Assembly (NCBI GenBank): GCA_034509425.1
Contig: JAVTVJ010001136.1
Location: forward strand, 124,001 to 188,000
Source: Eopsaltria australis
Taxonomy: Eukaryota > Chordata > Aves > Passeriformes > Petroicidae
DNA: 64,000 bases
Reading direction: 5' to 3'
Shown here: positions 60,074 through 64,000 of the stretch, piece by piece
How positions within the stretch are numbered: the first letter of the stretch is position 1
Layout of the letters: every line of letters starts with the position of its first letter
Notes under the pieces: model-generated
Database searches by the model: none
Seen by the model: only the letters and a program-made list of their open reading frames with translations
What the model was told of the DNA's origin: nothing
Made by a program: the position numbers and the translations under genes

Positions 60074-60135
60074 TGGCTTAATGACAATTAATGCTTAATG
60101 AGCAAATAATCAGATGTCTAAGCACAAAAATTGGA
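60074..60135. promoter_or_regulatory. Homeobox-like motif cluster in NPDC1 intron 1
   Basis: GCTTAATGACAATTAATGC, then TTAATGAGCAAATAATCAGA: three near-identical TTAATGA/ATTAATG cores in 30 bp, with an AATAATCAGA element beside them. It is AT-rich in GC-rich surroundings. Function is inferred from motif density only. Confidence 0.4.
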
Positions 60136-61944
60136 CTTGGCTCCTGACTTCATCTCCCCAGGGTTATTCTCAAGGCTGCTCTGTTTAAAAATCGGGGCAG
60201 GAGGAGGTTGTGGCACTGTGCAGCCTCAGGCTGGGGACATATCACAGCCTCGTGGGGCACTGAGGAACACACTTGTAGGAGCCCTTGGCTGTGCCACAGA
60301 TCATGGAAACACCTTCCCCCAAAACAGGTGCTGCCAAAAGCTGATCACTGTTGGAGGAAGCCACTCCAGTGTGGATCCCCCCATAGCACCACACATTGAC
60401 AAGACCCTCAGAGCCACTTTGTGAGGAGTGATGGGGGCAGAGCCCTGAGCCAGAGCCCAGCAACTGGGTAAATAAAGCCCAGGCTGGATCCCAGTGAAGG
60501 CTGTTATCTCTGTTTGAGGAACGAGCTGTGCTTACCCAGCTGTCACTGGCTGCAATTCAGAGCTCCCCACGTGTCACCAGCCAGTGACTGGTGAGCTGGC
60601 ATTGCTGCGTGGGCACCCTGTGGGATGAGGGGTCCCACAGAGGCTTTGTCACTCTCTGAACACAGCTCAAAGCCCAGCTGGTGCTGGTGGGAGTGGGCAC
60701 CTCAGTGCCATGCTAGGTGATGGGGACCGAGCACTCTGTGTGTCACATGGGCACTTCCAACCCTGATCACTGCCACCCTGTTTGGCTGTCAAACTACACC
60801 GCCCCAATGCTGCCCCACCCTTGCACACTCACGCATTCCTGGGAGCTGGTGCCACCTGTCCAGTGCTCGAGCAGGCAGGTGGTGGCTTCCCCAACACTCT
60901 GGCCATAGGCCCCCTCCTGAACACTCATTCCAAGGCAGGGCACTGGGGCTGACAGAGCACATGGGTCCCAATTCCACTCAGCTGTGGCCATGTCACTACC
61001 ATGCCACCCACCAGTGCCAGCATGTCTGCTGCAGCTCCCAGCCTTGCCTCTGCACCTGCAGGGCTGCTGTTGAATCTGGGGGAGTTTGGGATCCTTCCAC
61101 CCCAACCATGCCCCCTGCTTGGCACCAGTGCAGCCTGGCATGGCCTGGTCACAAGTGGGATGGGCAGAGGGACCCAGGCTGAAGTCTGGCTGGGGTCCTG
61201 CAGGGACCCTAACCCTGCATGACTCTGCCAGGAGGACAGTACAGGCCAGAGGAGTGAGCAATGAATGATATGGAATGTGCAGACAGCATCAGACATGGCA
61301 CAGCCAGGATCTGCTCTCCAGATGTGCCAGGGGTGTTCAAAGGAGGGGGATGCTCCAACTGCTGTCATTGCCCTGCCATGGTGCTCAACTCCTGTGCAGG
61401 TGGGCAGGGAACCCAGAACAGTGCAACTGGGGTAACCCCTAAAACCAAGCTCAGGCCTGGGCCAAGCTGCCAGTGCTGGAGGACCCAAGTGGCTCCCTGC
61501 AGGCAGGACCCCAGACAGGAGCTGAGCCCAAGGCCAGTGGGTGCATGGGACACTCAGCAGCTGGCACAGACAGACAGCAGGTGGGCATGAGCTGGGGACA
61601 CATGTAAGCAGGAACAGACCCATGCCCAGAAGGCAACATGGTCATGTGAGCAGCAAGGCCTCCGGATGTGTCATCCATGGGGGAGAGCTGAGCACAAAGC
61701 TCCATCCTCAAGGACTCACCCTAGGGACAGCTGTCCTGGGCACCCAGGCTGGTACTCGGGGCCAGCAGAGTGCTTGAGACAGGGGGTGCCCAGGCAGGGC
61801 ACAGAGCCACTGGCAGTCACAGACTGGATGAAGCAGGTCTTCCACACTCATGCCAAAACATACAGATGAAAAAGAAACAAAAATAAACCTAAGGAAGACA
61901 TCTGTGTGGCCAGGGAGGCAGGGACTGCCCCCACTGCGTCACTG

Positions 61945-62010
61945 CTGCAGATAGAGAGATAAAAGTGAACGTAAGAGGATAATTAATTAGCACTGAGCAC
62001 TGGTGCAAAT
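61945..62010. promoter_or_regulatory. GATA/homeobox-like motif cluster in NPDC1 intron 1
   Basis: AGATAGAGAGATAAAAGTG holds two GATA cores, followed by AGGATAATTAATTAGCAC with overlapping TAATTA cores. It is a short AT-rich island. Function is inference. Confidence 0.35.
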
Positions 62011-62832
62011 GTTTAAGGTCCCGGCAACGCTAACACCCAGTCTCCCTCTCAGCTGCCAGCCCCGGTGCCAACAGTGTGAGCTGGCAGAGCCCACTGGGCA
62101 TGGGCTGAGCCCGCTAGGCATTGGCTGCACAGCCACATGGGCACAGAGCAGCCTGCCCAGGACCACCAGGTCTGGCCCCTCTATGGCAGCAGGACACAGC
62201 CCCTGGTGGGACATGGGCACTGAGCATGGGGGGATATCGGGGTGTGTAGGAACAGGGTGCAGGTCTCACTCCCACGTTGGGCCCCTGCATGCTGGCTGAG
62301 GCTGAGGGAAGACTACAGCAAGGGCATGACAGAATCCCAGCAGCAGTCCCCACAGGGCCTGCAGTGGTGTGGTCTCTGCCAGCTCCACTCCAAGGTCACT
62401 CCTGCTTTTCCTCATCCTCCTCCTCCAGCCAGGTAATGTGGGAACTGCTGTGGGCCCTGCCTGCAGCCTGCCTGCCCTCCCAGTACTTCCTCTGCCAGCT
62501 GGCACTGGCCATGGCTCCCTCCTAGCTCTGCAAAATGCTCCTGGCTCTGAAGGCGCACTCTGGAGCAGATCCTGGGCAGGCTGATGGGCAGGCATCAGGC
62601 AGGCAGGCTGGCACGACGCCCCCACCAGCCCCCAGCCCCCGAGGTCTCACTTCCCCCTGTCCACAGCCTCCCTGGGCAGGGGCAGTGCTGCTGTCCAGCT
62701 GCAGGCAGGAGCCAGGGTTGCTGACGCACCTCAGCACCCCACCTGCACTGCCCCCTGCCCAGGGATGTGGCTCCTGAAGTGAGTTAGGGGCAGTGACTGC
62801 AAGCAGCTGCAGTAGCAATGCCAGGCTGGATG

Positions 62833-62904
62833 CTGCACACACCAGCCACAGGTGACACACACCAACCAGAAGTGACACAAACCAGCCATGAGTGACACAG
62901 AGTG
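62833..62904. repeat. 20-bp tandem repeat, about 3.5 copies
   Basis: Units ACACACCAGCCACAGGTGAC, ACACACCAACCAGAAGTGAC, ACAAACCAGCCATGAGTGAC and the partial ACAGAGTGAC are in direct tandem. Copies are about 80% identical. Confidence 0.85.
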
Positions 62905-63735
62905 ACTGCAGGACGGACACTCTGCTGGTGGCTGAGACCTGGTGGGCTTTCTGACCCAGCTGCATCCCCCTGCCCTGCTGTCCCTTGCACTAGGAAGCAG
63001 GTGGAGGGGGACCGGGCTGAACCCGGAGAGCAATGCCCACTCCTGGACACAGCTGGCACCACTGCTCGGGCACTCCCTGTGCGAGCCTGGCCACTGCCAA
63101 CAGCTGCCCACGTCACCGCTGTGCTCCTACCCCTGAAAATGCAGCAGCCAAGCCCCCTCCCACACAGAGACAGCAGAGCAGGGCTCTCTGCAGCACTGAC
63201 CCCGCAAACCAGGAGGAGGGGGATGCTGGTCACATCACGTCACTGCTGGGGACAGAACATGTGGCACAGCCATGGCCACCAGTCTGGCCCCATGTCCTGC
63301 AGCAGCACCGGTGGTTGCCAGTCCACCAGTGGGGGAGCAGCTGGAAGTGCTCCTTTGTGCTTTGGTAGATTTGGTCAGGAAGATGCCACATGCCACCAGC
63401 TCCCATCCCTGAGGACACACCAGGACACACCAGGGCTCGTGTCCTGGCTCCCAGCTTTGGCTGGTGGGTGCTGAGGTCTGGCCCAGCCGGAAGAGATGAT
63501 CTCCAGCACAGATTCTATCACAGCCAAGAAACACTGCCAGCAGCCTTGTGCCACAGGCTGGGGACAGGGAACACTTGCAGGGAACCCCTAGGAGCACTCC
63601 CCATGCGTGCACAGCAAACACCTCACTGCACCCTGCTCCCACTGAGGGGACAGTCCCACCAGACACAGCCCTGCCCAGGAAAGATGGATAAAGGCCTCAT
63701 CAGCACCCCCACCACTCCCATCTCCCACCCCCACC

Positions 63736-63879
63736 ATGCCGCTGCTGCTGCTGCTGCTTTGGGGCCACCAGCCCAGAGGCTTGGGTTACAGGCTGCAAAG
63801 ACAGTGTGGTGGGCACCCAAGCTGCAGTCCTGAGGCTATCATGATGGGCTTCCAGAGCCTTATCCTGCTCCAGGTTTAA
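63736..63879 (+). CDS. Short plus-strand frame with leucine-rich start, unlikely to be a full gene
   Basis: ATG in a strong context (CCACCATGC) opens MPLLLLLLWGHQPRG and stops after 47 codons at TAA. The leucines come from a (CTG)5 run, which could arise by slippage. It would make a passable signal peptide, but no domain follows and no clear donor supports splicing to a further exon within the window. It could be exon 1 of a gene to the right or chance. Confidence 0.15.
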   Translation: MPLLLLLLWGHQPRGLGYRLQRQCGGHPSCSPEAIMMGFQSLILLQV

Positions 63880-64000
63880 TGCCAAGGGAGAAAGGGAGGG
63901 CCAGGAGTAGCTGAGCGAGGCTCCTGCAGAGGGGGGGAAATGCCAAGCCCTCGGCATCCCCAAACATGTCACCTCCCAACCACCAGTGCTCCCCCAGAGC

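Larger units (their letters stand above)
58139..64000. other. Probable NPDC1 intron 1, no exon recognised
   Basis: No frame here encodes a recognisable protein on either strand, and there is no CpG island that would mark the NPDC1 promoter. Contents: a CR1 3' end, two AT-rich homeobox-like clusters (60074-60135, 61945-62010), a 20-bp tandem repeat at 62833-62904, and a 47-codon plus-strand frame at 63736-63879 with a leucine-rich start. Confidence 0.5.

Noticed and set aside
62369..62584. Leucine-rich frame resembling a signal peptide followed by a possible donor (CAG|GTAATG)
   Set aside because: It has no ATG (it begins at GTG), lies in unconserved-looking sequence and lacks a downstream exon.

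Overview
The window is vertebrate nuclear DNA and almost certainly from a bird. Four multi-exon genes can be read exon by exon with GT-AG introns. Introns are short and GC-rich, as on avian microchromosomes. All recognisable interspersed repeats are CR1 LINE fragments, the dominant avian/reptilian retroposon. An intact POU5F3 (PouV) gene lies between FUT7 and NPDC1; that location is the one known for POU5F3 in chicken and other non-eutherian vertebrates, and it corresponds to human 9q34.3 and, from memory, chicken chromosome 17. I cannot name the species.

Layout, left to right. (1) 1-30710, minus strand: ABCA2, a full-size ABC-A lipid transporter of lysosome-related vesicles. Forty-six coding exons (about 2380 codons) are readable with consistent phases; only the C-terminal exons, probably two, lie left of base 1. 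Its promoter is a CpG island at about 30050-30990. (2) 30711-35548: divergent intergenic DNA with a 300-bp polypyrimidine tract and a degenerate minisatellite. (3) 35549-36592, plus strand: FUT7, the alpha-1,3-fucosyltransferase that makes sialyl-Lewis X selectin ligands. (4) 36593-39789: convergent interval containing the probable POU5F3 3' UTR. (5) 39790-44099, minus strand: POU5F3, five coding exons, with a CpG island over exon 1. (6) 44100-49728: gene-free DNA with homopolymer G/C tracts, a minisatellite and clusters of developmental transcription-factor motifs. (7) 49729-58138, minus strand: NPDC1, eight exons; the signal-peptide exon is not visible and is probably beyond base 64000. (8) 58139-64000: probably NPDC1 intron 1, with AT-rich homeobox-like motif clusters.

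The genes are neighbours by ancestry, not one pathway: a neural lipid transporter, a leukocyte-homing glycosyltransferase, a pluripotency/germline transcription factor and a neural membrane protein. There is no bacterial or mobile system and no CRISPR array. The most interesting residue is non-coding: promoter- or enhancer-like motif clusters near POU5F3 and inside NPDC1. Others are an ABCA2 ectodomain exon that seems longer than I recall for human, one GC-AG intron, and a hairpin directly abutting an ABCA2 splice donor. All motif calls were made by eye and need conservation data.
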